Assembly (NCBI GenBank): GCA_965250225.1
Contig: CBDFNQ010000033.1
Coordinates: 1-64,000, forward strand
Reading direction: 5' to 3'
DNA length: 64,000 nt
Origin: CBDEUK01 sp965250225
GTDB taxonomy: Bacteria > Pseudomonadota > Gammaproteobacteria > Eutrophobiales > Eutrophobiaceae
A program made the translations under genes and the position numbers. Below are positions 50,074-60,149 of this stretch, piece after piece; the stretch's first letter is position 1, and each line of letters begins with the position of its first letter. The notes beneath the pieces are model-generated. The model was not told the DNA's origin. It saw only the letters and a program-made list of their open reading frames with translations, and ran no database searches.

Positions 50074-50089
50074 TGGCATAGTCCTTGCT
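50074..50089 (+). promoter_or_regulatory. Sigma-54 promoter of fleSR
   Basis: TGGCATAGTCCTTGCT with the GG (50075-50076) and GC (50087-50088) 10 bases apart, a full match to the -24/-12 consensus, 43 bp before the fleS ATG. Confidence 0.93.
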
Positions 50090-50131
50090 CGAAGAGAGAG
50101 TAAGTCGTAAACAATAACAAGTGGCAGGAAG

Positions 50132-51348
50132 ATGGCGCAATATAGCCCAATAGTAAAAAATCAAAACGAAGATTCTAATACCCTCGAAGAGGCGTTTGAA
50201 AATTTCAGTGAAGCAACGGGTTATTTAACTGAGTTCTACAAAGGGCTTGAGGGACAGGTTGCAAAACTGAATGCAGAATTGATCTCTGCCAAGATAGAGA
50301 AGAAAAAAGAATATCTTGAGAAAGAACGTTTAGCCAGTCGTCTTGCAAATCTACTTCATGTATTACCTGGTGGAGTAGTTGTACTAGATGGTAATGGCGT
50401 CATTACTCAGGTTAATCCCGTTGCAATAAATCTACTTGGAAATCCACTGGAAGGACTGCTTTGGCGTGATATCGTCGAACGGGCTTTTTCACCACGCTGG
50501 GATGATGGGCACGACATAACCTTGAAGGACGGGCGTACAGTCAACATATCAACCCAAGCTCTTGAATCCGAACCGGGACAGATACTTCTGATCAAAGATG
50601 TTTCAGAAAACCGTCAATTACAGGAACAACTCAGCGGTTTAAAACGTTTATCAGCAATGGGTGAAATGGCTGCTTCACTGGCTCATCAAGTAAGGACTCC
50701 TCTTTCTTCTGCAATTCTTTATGCTTCTAATCTAAGTCGTAACGGTCTGGAAGATTCTGTCCGCCGTCGTTTTGCAGATAAATTACTATCAAGATTACAA
50801 AACCTTGAAGGCCTGGTTGAAGATATGTTGTTGTTTGCCAGAGGTGGTCGCTTTGATTCTGAAAAACAATCGGTTAACAGCTTTATTGCTGCACTGAAAG
50901 AAACGCTTCAATCGAAAAGTGCAGAATACGATTGCGACATTACGATTACCAATAAAATTAAAAAAGCTGTGATCGATGTTAATAGTCATGCCTTGATCAG
51001 TTGCATCCATAATCTGGTTACGAATGCAGTTCAATCAGTTAATGACAGTGTCACTATTAATCTAAACTGCTATCAAACGGATGAAAATACGATTCAAATA
51101 GATGTTGCTGATAATGGTTCTGGTATACCAGAGAAATTTCAGGGGCGACTATTCGAGCCATTTTTTTCAACCCGATCACAAGGTACTGGTGTCTTGGTTT
51201 ATCGGTAGTAGATTCGGTGATTAGAGCACATAACGGAAAATTATCATTTGATACTGAAGAAAATGTAGGAACAACTTTTCATATTCAATTACCCATGTCA
51301 GAGAGTCAAATTAATAATGAACATGCGATAGAAAATGAAGCTTATTAG
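50132..51348 (+). CDS. fleS: Flagellar sensor histidine kinase FleS/FlrB, frameshifted in the ATPase domain
   Basis: A helical N-terminus, a PAS domain (~70-160), HisKA with H185 in SLAHQVRTPLSSAIL, and HATPase_c with N box NLVTNAVQS and G1 box DNGSGIP. The frame breaks at about 51186: GGTACTGGTGTCTTGG carries two extra bases relative to the expected G2 box (GTGLGLSVV). The first frame ends at 51208 after QGTGVLVYR. Past the break the other frame restores SVVDSVIRAHNGKLSFDTEENVGTTFHIQLPM and ends at 51348. Without the repair the kinase lacks its G2 box and final strands. It activates FleR by phosphorylation. Confidence 0.88.
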
Positions 51349-51381
51349 AAATTCAATCAGATATTTATTTAGGAGACAATA

Positions 51382-52734
51382 ATGTCACTTAAGGTCCTTG
51401 TTGTAGAAGATGATATGCCACTAAGAGAAGCGTTAATAGATACGTTAATGTTGGCGGGTTACTCAATCTGGTCAGCGGAAAATGGTCAGAATGCAATAAA
51501 TATTATTAACAAAGAAGATGTCGATATCGTTATCAGTGATATTCAAATGGATGGCATGGATGGCATTACCTTACTTAAAAAAATTAAAAGCTATAAATCT
51601 GAATTACCTGTTATTTTGATGACCGCTTATGGCACGATTCAGCAAGCGGTCGATGCGTTACATGATGGCGCTATAGATTATCTGGTCAAACCATTTGAAC
51701 CTGAAGTCCTGGTGAGCCGTATTGCACAATTTGATAATGGTGTTACGGATGAAGACAGTGGATTTATTGCTGTTGATAAAAAAAGCAGAGATGTTATGGA
51801 CGTTGCGCGTAAGGTAGCGAGTAAAGATGTGACAGTTCTTGTCACAGGCGAAAGTGGTTGCGGCAAGGAAGTACTTGTGCAATACATTCATCAACATTCT
51901 GTTCGTAAAGATAAACCTTTCATTGCTATTAATTGCGCAGCAATTCCCGATAATATGCTTGAAGCAATGTTGTTCGGTTATCAAAAAGGAGCGTTTACGG
52001 GTGCTTACAAATCATCTCCTGGAAAATTCGAACAAGCGCAAGGCGGTACATTATTGCTCGATGAAATTTCAGAAATGAGTCTTGCACTACAGGCTAAGTT
52101 ATTACGTGTCTTACAGGAAAGAGAAGTTGAGAGATTAGGTGATCAAAAAATGATTGAACTAGATGTCAGAGTTATGGCAACCTCGAATCGAAATATGCGA
52201 GAAGAAGTTTTTGCTGGCAGATTTCGCGAGGATTTATTTTATCGTTTGAATGTATTCCCAATTGCTTTGCCTTCATTAAAAGAACGTCCTGACGACATTG
52301 TTCCTATTGCAGAGTTCTTATTGAAACGAGTTTCAGACAAAAATAAATCAGCATGTCCTACGTTGGAGTTGGAAGCAAAAAACAAGCTTAATACGCATAC
52401 ATGGCCAGGTAATGTAAGAGAGCTCGATAACGTCATACAAAGGGCATTGGTGTTGCAAAGTACCAGTTTGATTACTGAGAACGACTTACAGTTCGAATCG
52501 TTAGTCGCTGATCAATCAGTAATAAAACTTAGTGATAACACACATAGTCATCCTGATCATGATTCTGTATTAAATCAAAATTTAAAATCTCGTGAACAAA
52601 AAATAATTATAGATGCTTTAGAAGAAACAGCTGGCAGTCGAAAATCCGCTGCTGAGAAATTGGGGATAAGTCCGCGTACGCTTAGATACAAACTTGCCAG
52701 AATGCGTGAACAAGGAATAAAAATACCAGCATAA
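51382..52734 (+). CDS. fleR: Flagellar sigma-54 response regulator FleR/FlrC
   Basis: 450 residues. Receiver domain with phosphoacceptor D53 (VISDIQMDGMDG), AAA+ domain with GESGCGKE and GAFTGA (KGAFTGAYK), and a Fis HTH (GSRKSAAEKLGISPRTLRYKLARM). It activates class III sigma-54 operons such as flgB. It lies 33 bp after fleS. Confidence 0.95.
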   Translation: MSLKVLVVEDDMPLREALIDTLMLAGYSIWSAENGQNAINIINKEDVDIVISDIQMDGMDGITLLKKIKSYKSELPVILMTAYGTIQQAVDALHDGAIDYLVKPFEPEVLVSRIAQFDNGVTDEDSGFIAVDKKSRDVMDVARKVASKDVTVLVTGESGCGKEVLVQYIHQHSVRKDKPFIAINCAAIPDNMLEAMLFGYQKGAFTGAYKSSPGKFEQAQGGTLLLDEISEMSLALQAKLLRVLQEREVERLGDQKMIELDVRVMATSNRNMREEVFAGRFREDLFYRLNVFPIALPSLKERPDDIVPIAEFLLKRVSDKNKSACPTLELEAKNKLNTHTWPGNVRELDNVIQRALVLQSTSLITENDLQFESLVADQSVIKLSDNTHSHPDHDSVLNQNLKSREQKIIIDALEETAGSRKSAAEKLGISPRTLRYKLARMREQGIKIPA

Positions 52735-52773
52735 AATTGATGTAAATACATATAAATAAAAAGGGTAATTTTT

Positions 52774-53097
52774 ATGATTGATATGAAGATAAATGATTTG
52801 CTTGCTGAAATGCAATCTATGGCGAGACAAGCACAAACGCCTATGGTTGATGGCACAAATTTAAAAACTAACAAGTCAGAATTTTCAGAGTTGCTAAAAA
52901 CATCGATCGACAAAGTTAGTGATGTTCAAAAAAACGCAGGTGAATTGGCTAAACGTTTTGAACTCGGCGATAAAGATGTTGATATCACCGAAGTAATGGT
53001 GAACCTGCAAAAAGCCAACGTTTCTTTTCAAGCTATGACACAGGTACGAAATCGTTTGGTAACGGCTTACCAAGAAATCATGAATATGCAAATTTAA
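52774..53097 (+). CDS. fliE: Flagellar hook-basal body protein FliE
   Basis: 107 residues. FliE signature EFSELLKTSIDKVSDVQKNAGELAKRFELGDKDVDITEVMVNLQKANVSFQAMTQVRNRLVTAYQEIMNMQI. It links the MS ring to the rod. Only 39 bp separate it from fleR, and I see no sigma-54 promoter in that gap. Confidence 0.96.
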   Translation: MIDMKINDLLAEMQSMARQAQTPMVDGTNLKTNKSEFSELLKTSIDKVSDVQKNAGELAKRFELGDKDVDITEVMVNLQKANVSFQAMTQVRNRLVTAYQEIMNMQI

Positions 53098-53126
53098 CTG
53101 ATATATAAAATATAATAAAAAATAAT

Positions 53127-54791
53127 ATGGCTACTGAAGCTCAAACTATAGTTGAATTACCTTCGGAAATAAAAAGGACACTGTTTTTCAGGCAAATTGG
53201 TTTTTTGATTGCAATAGCAGCAAGTGTTGCATTAGGTGTGTACGTTACCATGTGGTCACAAACACCAAACTACAGTCTTTTGTACGGTAGCTTATCGAGT
53301 CAGGATATTGGACAAGTACTGGATTCTCTACAAAAGTCGAATATAACATACCGCGTCGACGAAAGTTCGGGTGCGATTATGGTTCCCACATCGAAAGTAC
53401 ATGAAGCGAGGATCAAGCTTGCAGGAGAAGGATTACCCAAAAGTGCCAACGCAGGTTACGGTGTATTACAGGAAGATCAGGGTATGGGGACCAGCCAGTT
53501 TATTGAGAAGGCACGTTATCATCATGCACTCGAAACTGAATTAGCACGTTCTATCTCCACAATTAAATCGGTTCGTTCAGCACGTGTGCATCTGGCTATG
53601 CCAAAACAATCTGTTTTTGTTCGTAATCGAAAACCGGTTAGCGCTTCTGTCCTGGTTGATCTTTATTCAGGTCATCGAATGTCGGTAGAACAAATTGCCG
53701 CAATTTCAAATCTTGTTGCGGCCAGTGTACCAAATCTTGATGTTGGTAACGTCAATATTGTTGATCAAAATGGTCGATTGATGACAAATGGTGATTCGGC
53801 ACGGGAACTTGCATTAACCTCATCGCAATTTCAATACACCAGTCGGGTTGAAGAATCGTATATGAAACGTATTGAAGACATCCTGGTTCCAATCGTGGGA
53901 CAAGATGGTGTGAAAGCTCAGGTGACAGCAGATTTTGATTTTACCAGTACTGAACAAACACGTGAATCGTATAACCCCGACCTCCCCGCTATTAGAAGTG
54001 AGCAACTCGAAGAAGAAACGTTATCAGCGGATTCTGCATTACTGGGTGTTCCTGGTGCTTTATCGAATCAACCTCCAGCAGAAGGTAGTGCTCCAGAAGT
54101 AGCAGAAGGCACGGGGGTTAATGGTAACACTGCAGATTCTCAATCAAGTACACAACGACGAACTGTTCGAAATTATGAAATTGATAAAACAATAAGCCAT
54201 ACACGTAAATCAGTTGGAAAATTGCAACGCTTATCCGTTGCTGTAGTCATCGATCATAAAAAAGAAGTGCAAGCAGATGGTAGCCTAGCTCGTGTTGAGC
54301 ACAGCCCGGAAGAAATCGAACGTTTTAATGGGCTGATTAAAGAAGCAATAGGATACGAAGCCACACGTGGTGATACAGTGAATGTGATCAGTGCACAATT
54401 TGCCATACCTCAAGCGCCAGAGCCTCTACCTGAAATTCCCATCTATATGCAACCCTGGACATGGGACATAGCTAAACAGGTGCTCGGCGGATTATTTGTG
54501 ATATTTCTGGTATTTGGTGTGTTAAAACCTGCTATGAAAAAGATGGTAGATAAGGAAATAACATTACATCAAACAGCTTTGGCAGGATCCGCTGGAATGG
54601 TTCAGTTGGACGGTCCAGGTAGTTCAGCCAGTGACAATCTTAATAATAATACTGCAATAGGATCAAATGAAAATCTGCAATTGGGTCCGCCGACTGATTA
54701 TGACAAAAGTATTGATGCAGTAAAACAAGTGATCACTGAAAATCCAAAAGTTGCAGCAACAGTGGTTAAAAACTGGGTAGAAGATGAATAA
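53127..54791 (+). CDS. fliF: MS-ring protein FliF
   Basis: 554 residues. Two membrane segments (near 25-45 and 440-460: IGFLIAIAASVALGVYVTM and VLGGLFVIFLVFGVL) enclose the ring-building periplasmic region (NYSLLYGSLSSQDIGQVLDSLQKSNITYRV, GTSQFIEKARYHHALETELARSI). The C-terminal cytoplasmic tail binds FliG. The stop overlaps the fliG start by one base. Confidence 0.96.
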   Translation: MATEAQTIVELPSEIKRTLFFRQIGFLIAIAASVALGVYVTMWSQTPNYSLLYGSLSSQDIGQVLDSLQKSNITYRVDESSGAIMVPTSKVHEARIKLAGEGLPKSANAGYGVLQEDQGMGTSQFIEKARYHHALETELARSISTIKSVRSARVHLAMPKQSVFVRNRKPVSASVLVDLYSGHRMSVEQIAAISNLVAASVPNLDVGNVNIVDQNGRLMTNGDSARELALTSSQFQYTSRVEESYMKRIEDILVPIVGQDGVKAQVTADFDFTSTEQTRESYNPDLPAIRSEQLEEETLSADSALLGVPGALSNQPPAEGSAPEVAEGTGVNGNTADSQSSTQRRTVRNYEIDKTISHTRKSVGKLQRLSVAVVIDHKKEVQADGSLARVEHSPEEIERFNGLIKEAIGYEATRGDTVNVISAQFAIPQAPEPLPEIPIYMQPWTWDIAKQVLGGLFVIFLVFGVLKPAMKKMVDKEITLHQTALAGSAGMVQLDGPGSSASDNLNNNTAIGSNENLQLGPPTDYDKSIDAVKQVITENPKVAATVVKNWVEDE

Positions 54792-55801
54792 TGGCTGGTG
54801 AAAATCCAAATCTTGACTCGTCACAGAAAGCAGCCGTTTTATTAATGTCTATTGGTGAAGAACAGGCATCAGAAGTACTCAAACACATGGGGCCAAAAGA
54901 AGTTCAGCGCATTGGCGTAGCAATGGCGAATGTTGGAGATTTAAGTAAAACAGAGGTGCAAATTGTACTGGAAGATTTTCTGGGTGTAGTCCATGAACAA
55001 ACTGCAATAGGTGTTGGGGCAGATGATTATGTTCGTAGTGTAATGATCAGTGCGTTAGGTGAGGATAAAGCTGCTGGTATTATTGATCGCATCTTGCTCG
55101 GAGGAAATTCTAAAGGGCTTGAATCATTAAAATGGATGGATGCAAGAGCTGTAGCAGAATTAATCCGTAATGAACATCCACAGATCATTGCAATTGTACT
55201 TTCATATCTTGACAGTGATCATGCTGCAGCTGTACTTGGTGAATTTCAGGATAAAGTGCGCTCCGATGTGTTGTTGAGGGTCGCAACATTGGATGGTATA
55301 CAGCCAGCCGCTATGAAAGAATTGAATTATACCCTTGAGAAACAATTGAAAGGTGGCGGGAGTGTACAGTCATCGAATATTGGTGGTGTCAAAGCCGCTG
55401 CTGATATTCTTAACTTCGTAGATAGTAGTATTGAAGCTGATATCATGGAGAAAGTAAAAGACATCGATGAAGAAATGGGCCAGGAGATTCAGGATTTGAT
55501 GTTTGTGTTTGATAATCTTAATGATGTTGATGATCGGGCTATTCAAACAATTTTACGTGATGTATCAACTGATCAGTTACTGCTTGCACTGAAGGCAACA
55601 GATGATGAATTGAAAGAAAAAATATTCAATAATATGTCTTCCAGAGCTGCTGAAATGTTGAAAGATGATTTGGAAGCATCCGGTCCTGTTAGACTCAATG
55701 ATGTGGAAGCAGCACAAAAAGAAATACTTTCCGTTGCGCGTCGATTAGCAGATGAAGGCCAGATTATGCTGGGCGGTGCTTCTGGCGAAGAAATGATTTA
55801 G
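54791..55801 (+). CDS. fliG: Flagellar motor switch protein FliG
   Basis: 336 residues. N-terminal FliF-binding domain (KAAVLLMSIGEEQASEVLKHM), the middle domain with the EHPQIIAIVLSYLDSDHAAAVL motif, and the torque-generating C-terminal domain (MFVFDNLNDVDDRAIQTILRDVSTDQLLLALKATDDELKEKIFNNMSSRAAEMLKDDLE) with the charged residues that face the stator. Confidence 0.97.
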   Translation: MAGENPNLDSSQKAAVLLMSIGEEQASEVLKHMGPKEVQRIGVAMANVGDLSKTEVQIVLEDFLGVVHEQTAIGVGADDYVRSVMISALGEDKAAGIIDRILLGGNSKGLESLKWMDARAVAELIRNEHPQIIAIVLSYLDSDHAAAVLGEFQDKVRSDVLLRVATLDGIQPAAMKELNYTLEKQLKGGGSVQSSNIGGVKAAADILNFVDSSIEADIMEKVKDIDEEMGQEIQDLMFVFDNLNDVDDRAIQTILRDVSTDQLLLALKATDDELKEKIFNNMSSRAAEMLKDDLEASGPVRLNDVEAAQKEILSVARRLADEGQIMLGGASGEEMI

Positions 55802-55821
55802 TAATAATAGTTGCATAAATA

Positions 55822-56469
55822 ATGTCACACAAACATTTAATTACTGAAGAAGCGGCAACAGCCTATCAAAACTGGTCAGCGCCTGTTATGGAAGGCACTA
55901 TTAGTTCAGCTGATTCAGCATTTCAAAGACCACCGACAGCTAAAGATATACAAGAATTACAAAAGCAGGCTTATGAAGAAGCACTGGACGAAGGTTGTAA
56001 AAAGGGCTATCAAGAAGGAAAAAAAAAGGCTGAAGAGGAATTTAGACAACGCATAGAATCATTCGATAAATACTTATCACTATTCAATGAACCTGTAAAA
56101 AAACTCAACGAAGAAGTTGAGCAAACTCTTGTAGCATTAAGTTTATTGATAGCGCGTCATATTATCAGGCGAGAACTGAAACTGGATCCGGGCGAAATTG
56201 TTGCTGTGGTAAGAGAAGCAGTTAAAGCCATGCCAAGCTCAGGGGAAAACGCACGGATATTTTTACATCCTGAAGATGCCGAAATTGTTCGTGTAGCATT
56301 TTCATTAAAACAAGAAGAGATTAATTGGAGTATTGAAGAAGATATCTTATTGATGAGGGGTGATTGTCGTATTGAAACGAACTCATCATTGATCGATGCG
56401 AGTGTAGAAAGTAGATTGTCCGCAATTGTAGCAAAAATGCTTGGTGGTGAGAGAGGTAGTGATGAATGA
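55822..56469 (+). CDS. fliH: Flagellar export ATPase regulator FliH
   Basis: 215 residues. A helical region with GxxxG-like spacing (EEALDEGCKKGYQEGKKKAEEEF) and a C-terminal V-ATPase E-subunit-like domain (ALSLLIARHIIRRELKLDPGEIVAVVREAV). It binds FliI and docks it to the export gate. The fliI start overlaps its end by 8 bases. Confidence 0.93.
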   Translation: MSHKHLITEEAATAYQNWSAPVMEGTISSADSAFQRPPTAKDIQELQKQAYEEALDEGCKKGYQEGKKKAEEEFRQRIESFDKYLSLFNEPVKKLNEEVEQTLVALSLLIARHIIRRELKLDPGEIVAVVREAVKAMPSSGENARIFLHPEDAEIVRVAFSLKQEEINWSIEEDILLMRGDCRIETNSSLIDASVESRLSAIVAKMLGGERGSDE

Positions 56470-57859
56470 TGCTGTGCTTGAAGGCAATCAGCGTTGGAAC
56501 CATATTCTAACGAATATCATTACGCAGAACCAAACGCCTCCCCCATTGCTAGTTCAGGGTCGATTAACTCGAATGGTAGGTCTCACGCTTGAAGCTGTTG
56601 GTTGTCGTGCTGCAATTGGTGACCGTTGTAAAGTTGTCAGCAGTGACGGAAATTCAATAGAAGCAGAAGTGGTTGGTTTTTCGGGCGAGCGATTATATTT
56701 AATGCCGACAGGTGAGCCACACGGTTTATCACAAAATGCCCGTGTTATCCCTTTAGGAAGAAGTGGTAATGTACGGGTAGGATCGGATTTGCTTGGACGT
56801 ATTATTAATGGGAATGGTGAGCCACTTGATAAAGGTGGTCCCATTAAAGCCAAATCGTATATGCCATTGAAAGGCAAACCGATTAACCCTCTATCTCGGT
56901 CTTCTATTTCTGAACCTCTGGATGTTGGTTTGCGATCTATAAATTCATTTCTTACGGTAGGAAAAGGGCAACGGCTTGGATTATTCGCGCCAAGTGGTGT
57001 AGGTAAGAGTGTCTTACTCGGTATGATGTCACGTTATACCAATGCAGATGTTATTGTCGTTGGTTTGATCGGTGAACGTGGTCGTGAAGTAAAAGAATTT
57101 ATCGAACAAAATTTGGGTGAAGAGGGTAGGGCTCGCTCAGTAGTTATTGCAACTCCTGCGGATGATCCACCTCTTATGCGTTTACACGGTGCTTTGCTTG
57201 CGACGAGTGTTGCCGAATATTTTCGTGATGAAGGTCTGGATGTCTTGTTATTAATGGATTCATTAACACGTTACGCTCAAGCTCAACGAGAAATCGCATT
57301 AACTATCGGAGAACCCCCTGCGACACGTGGTTATCCACCTTCTGTATTCGCTCGCTTACCACAATTAGTTGAACGGGCAGGTAATGGGGTTGAAGGTGGT
57401 GGTAGTATTACCGCTGTTTACACCGTGCTTACTGAAGCAGATATACAAAATGATCCGATTGCAGATGCTGCAAGAGCAATTTTAGATGGACATATTGTGC
57501 TGTCTCATAAGCTGGCAGAATCTGGTATTTATCCAGCAATCGACATTGAGTCTTCCATCAGTCGTGTGATGACTCAGATTGTTACTGCTGAACATCAGAC
57601 CATGGCAAAGGAATTCAAAAAACTGATATCCAGTTATGAACAAAATAAAGATTTGATCAGTGTTGGCGCTTATCAAAGCGGTAGTGATAAAACATTAGAT
57701 CTTGCAATCAAACTACATCCATATCTCTGGGCCTTCCTACAACAATCAATGGATGAACGAGTGAGTTATGAAACCAGCATGGAACAACTGAATGACTTAA
57801 ACACATTGATACATTCCGAGTTAGGAAAATCCATGACTGATAGCAAAGAAACATCATGA
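56462..57859 (+). CDS. fliI: Flagellum-specific ATPase FliI
   Basis: 465 residues from the ATG at 56462 (the longer frame lies inside fliH). F1-ATPase beta-like: Walker A APSGVGKSVLLGMM, IVVGLIGERGREVKEFIEQNLG, Walker B VLLLMDSLTRYAQAQREIAL, and RGYPPSVFARLPQLVERAG. It drives or primes type III export. Confidence 0.97.
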   Translation: MNDAVLEGNQRWNHILTNIITQNQTPPPLLVQGRLTRMVGLTLEAVGCRAAIGDRCKVVSSDGNSIEAEVVGFSGERLYLMPTGEPHGLSQNARVIPLGRSGNVRVGSDLLGRIINGNGEPLDKGGPIKAKSYMPLKGKPINPLSRSSISEPLDVGLRSINSFLTVGKGQRLGLFAPSGVGKSVLLGMMSRYTNADVIVVGLIGERGREVKEFIEQNLGEEGRARSVVIATPADDPPLMRLHGALLATSVAEYFRDEGLDVLLLMDSLTRYAQAQREIALTIGEPPATRGYPPSVFARLPQLVERAGNGVEGGGSITAVYTVLTEADIQNDPIADAARAILDGHIVLSHKLAESGIYPAIDIESSISRVMTQIVTAEHQTMAKEFKKLISSYEQNKDLISVGAYQSGSDKTLDLAIKLHPYLWAFLQQSMDERVSYETSMEQLNDLNTLIHSELGKSMTDSKETS

Positions 57860-58281
57860 CGAGATCAAAACGCATGAGACCCTTATTAACAATTGCTACC
57901 AGAAAAGAAGAGGGCGCAGCGAATGTGTTAGTAACTAGCAATAACAGTTTGAAAGAGTACAAAGACAAGTTAGAAATGATGTATCAATATCGCAGAGACT
58001 ATGCATCCAATTCAACATCACAAAGCATTTCTGCCAACTTACTACGAGATAAACAGTCTTTTATCCGTCAAATAGATCAGGCCATAGAAATGTTAGAGCA
58101 GCAGATCGAGCAACAGACTATTGATAATTCACGGGATAAAAAAAGCTGGTGCGATGCTAAACAACATTCTAATGCTTTGGATAAAGTGGTTAATAAAATA
58201 TTTCAAACTGAACAACAAATTGAAAATGAGCGTGAACAACGTGAAATTGATGATCTGGTCTGTAAAATAAACAAAAATTAG
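57856..58281 (+). CDS. fliJ: Flagellar export protein FliJ
   Basis: 141 residues, a long coiled coil (KEYKDKLEMMYQYRRDYA, LEQQIEQQTIDNSRDKKSWCDAKQHSNALDKVVNKIFQTEQQIENEREQREIDDL). Sequence conservation is low in the family, but length, coiled coil and the ATGA overlap with fliI support the call. Confidence 0.88.
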   Translation: MTRSKRMRPLLTIATRKEEGAANVLVTSNNSLKEYKDKLEMMYQYRRDYASNSTSQSISANLLRDKQSFIRQIDQAIEMLEQQIEQQTIDNSRDKKSWCDAKQHSNALDKVVNKIFQTEQQIENEREQREIDDLVCKINKN

Positions 58282-58351
58282 TCTATGCATAATTAGTTTT
58301 TTTCTATAGCAGATAATATTTTTGTAAAAAGTTTATTAAATATATTTAAAG

Positions 58352-58828
58352 TTAACCAACGTTTCCTTTTATACAATATATTTTTCCTTCATATTTTCTA
58401 TCGTTTGATATTTTATTTATTATTTTCGAGCATTCCTCTTTTATCAAACTGGATGGAATTCCATAGAAGACAAAGCGGCCATTTCTTTCACTTATGGTGC
58501 CTTTGTCAAAGGCAATGTAGCTGGCTCTGAATGGTTTATTTTCAAAGAGCAGTTTATATTTTTTGGGAATTTCTTTTGTACAGTTTTTTGTTATTTTCAC
58601 AGTGCCAATATTTTTGAATTTCTCTTTCCACATAAGTAAACCTCTTACTTCACAGTCTGTGAGTGAGTTCATTTCACCATATCCGACTATTTGAAAACTG
58701 GTATCAATAACTTTGACACGAATTTCTAAATAGTATGGATCAGTTATTTTCGTTTGGAAGGGAGAATGATTTTCATAGGCGTAATAAGCGGTTGCGGCAA
58801 TCAAAATAAATATAAAAAATCCTTTCAT
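58352..58828 (-). CDS. Hypothetical exported protein inserted between fliJ and fliK
   Basis: 158 residues. It starts with a hydrophobic segment (GFFIFILIAATAYYAY), a signal peptide or anchor, and has four Cys in the rest of the chain. I recognise no family. It lies on the opposite strand within an otherwise co-directional flagellar operon, and fliK beyond it has its own sigma-54 promoter, so the gene looks like a later insertion. Confidence 0.6.
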   Translation of the reverse strand: MKGFFIFILIAATAYYAYENHSPFQTKITDPYYLEIRVKVIDTSFQIVGYGEMNSLTDCEVRGLLMWKEKFKNIGTVKITKNCTKEIPKKYKLLFENKPFRASYIAFDKGTISERNGRFVFYGIPSSLIKEECSKIINKISNDRKYEGKIYCIKGNVG

Positions 58829-58984
58829 AGGGAATATCCTTTACTATTTTATGTGGTTATATTTTTAATGCGTTTCGATCAAAGTACGGTTTCAATGATC
58901 GCATCTTATACATAGAGGAATCTATCCATATGAAAGAGAGATTAACCAATACCAGCCTGTTGTTCAATTCCAATATTGAGTAAG

Positions 58985-59000
58985 TGGCACGGGCATTGCA
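58985..59000 (+). promoter_or_regulatory. Sigma-54 promoter of fliK
   Basis: TGGCACGGGCATTGCA is a perfect -24/-12 match (GG 58986-58987, GC 58998-58999). The predicted transcript begins near 59011, only ~17 nt before the fliK ATG. Confidence 0.95.
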
Positions 59001-59027
59001 ATTTCCCAGACAATGATTATTTCTTGA

Positions 59028-60149
59028 ATGGGGAAGACATTGAACGAAGGAATTTTATCTGTAAATGGTGTGATATCTGGCTTGGGAACGGGTGCTTTAA
59101 AGCACTCGAGCCTTAGCTCTATTGATTCTAAAGCATTGAATATAAAGGAAATTACAGAATTTCTTCCTGAAAACTTCTCTGTTGACCTGCAGTCTCAGTT
59201 AGCCATTTTGCCATTACAGTATGCCGGTCAGAATTTGCCCCTGGAGCTGTCAAGCGGAACGAAATTGCCGCCAGAGTTATTGGAACGACTGACGGCATTT
59301 CTATCTGACCCGGAGCAGAGTCGACAATTAGGTTTGACGGAAACTCAGTTGAGCACACTTAAAAATGCATTTCAAAATGCTATTGGATCGGAAGAATTAC
59401 GCTTGCCTTCTGAATTGGTAAAAAAACTTGAACAAATATTTGATAAAACGAAAATAACCCCAGGAAATACCTTTAGCATTGATGAAACTGATCATCGGTT
59501 CCTCACTGAGGTTCTAAGCGATGTAGTGAGTAAGATCGGAGCTGGAAAAAACCGTCTTAATCAAACTATTCCCTCTGCTAACCAAAACATATTATTTACA
59601 ACAAGCCTTTCAACAGAGTTACATACAAAGGCAGATAGCACCTCTGTGATCACGCCATTGACGGCTAGTCCAGCAACGCAAAATTCTACGCCTCAACAGG
59701 TATCTTATCTACAGTCGGTCTCGATAGACACCATGCTATCTCGTCCTCAGTGGACAGAGGCATTTAATTCAAAGGTAATGTTGTTGGCACAGGGTCAAAA
59801 ACAGATTGCACATATTCAGATCAATCCAGCAGAATTAGGGCCGGTAGAAATTCGTCTTTCAGTGAACAACGATCACACAAGCATTCATTTTATTTCGCAA
59901 CATAATGCCGTACGAGAAGCCATTGAAGATGCATTTCCGAGACTGCGTGAAATGATGAGCCAGTCTGGTATCAATTTGGGGGATGTTAATGTCTCTCAAC
60001 ATTCATCGTCGGATCAGCAATCATTAGAATTTGAAAATACACATTTTCAGGCGGAGAACTCTTCTGTGAATGATGATACTCATGAAGGACACAACGCAGA
60101 CATAGTGCAAGTCAATGTACAGAAGGGTCTAATCGACCACTATATTTGA
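59028..60149 (+). CDS. fliK: Flagellar hook-length control protein FliK
   Basis: 373 residues. The N-terminal part is variable and Leu/Ser-rich. The C-terminal FliK domain is clear (VMLLAQGQKQIAHIQINPAELGPVEIRLSVNNDHTSIHFISQHNAVREAIEDAFPRLREMMSQSGINLGDVNVSQ). It measures the hook and switches export specificity. The ATG at 59028 has no ribosome site; a TTG at 59040 with GGGGAAG before it is an alternative start. Confidence 0.92.
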   Translation: MGKTLNEGILSVNGVISGLGTGALKHSSLSSIDSKALNIKEITEFLPENFSVDLQSQLAILPLQYAGQNLPLELSSGTKLPPELLERLTAFLSDPEQSRQLGLTETQLSTLKNAFQNAIGSEELRLPSELVKKLEQIFDKTKITPGNTFSIDETDHRFLTEVLSDVVSKIGAGKNRLNQTIPSANQNILFTTSLSTELHTKADSTSVITPLTASPATQNSTPQQVSYLQSVSIDTMLSRPQWTEAFNSKVMLLAQGQKQIAHIQINPAELGPVEIRLSVNNDHTSIHFISQHNAVREAIEDAFPRLREMMSQSGINLGDVNVSQHSSSDQQSLEFENTHFQAENSSVNDDTHEGHNADIVQVNVQKGLIDHYI

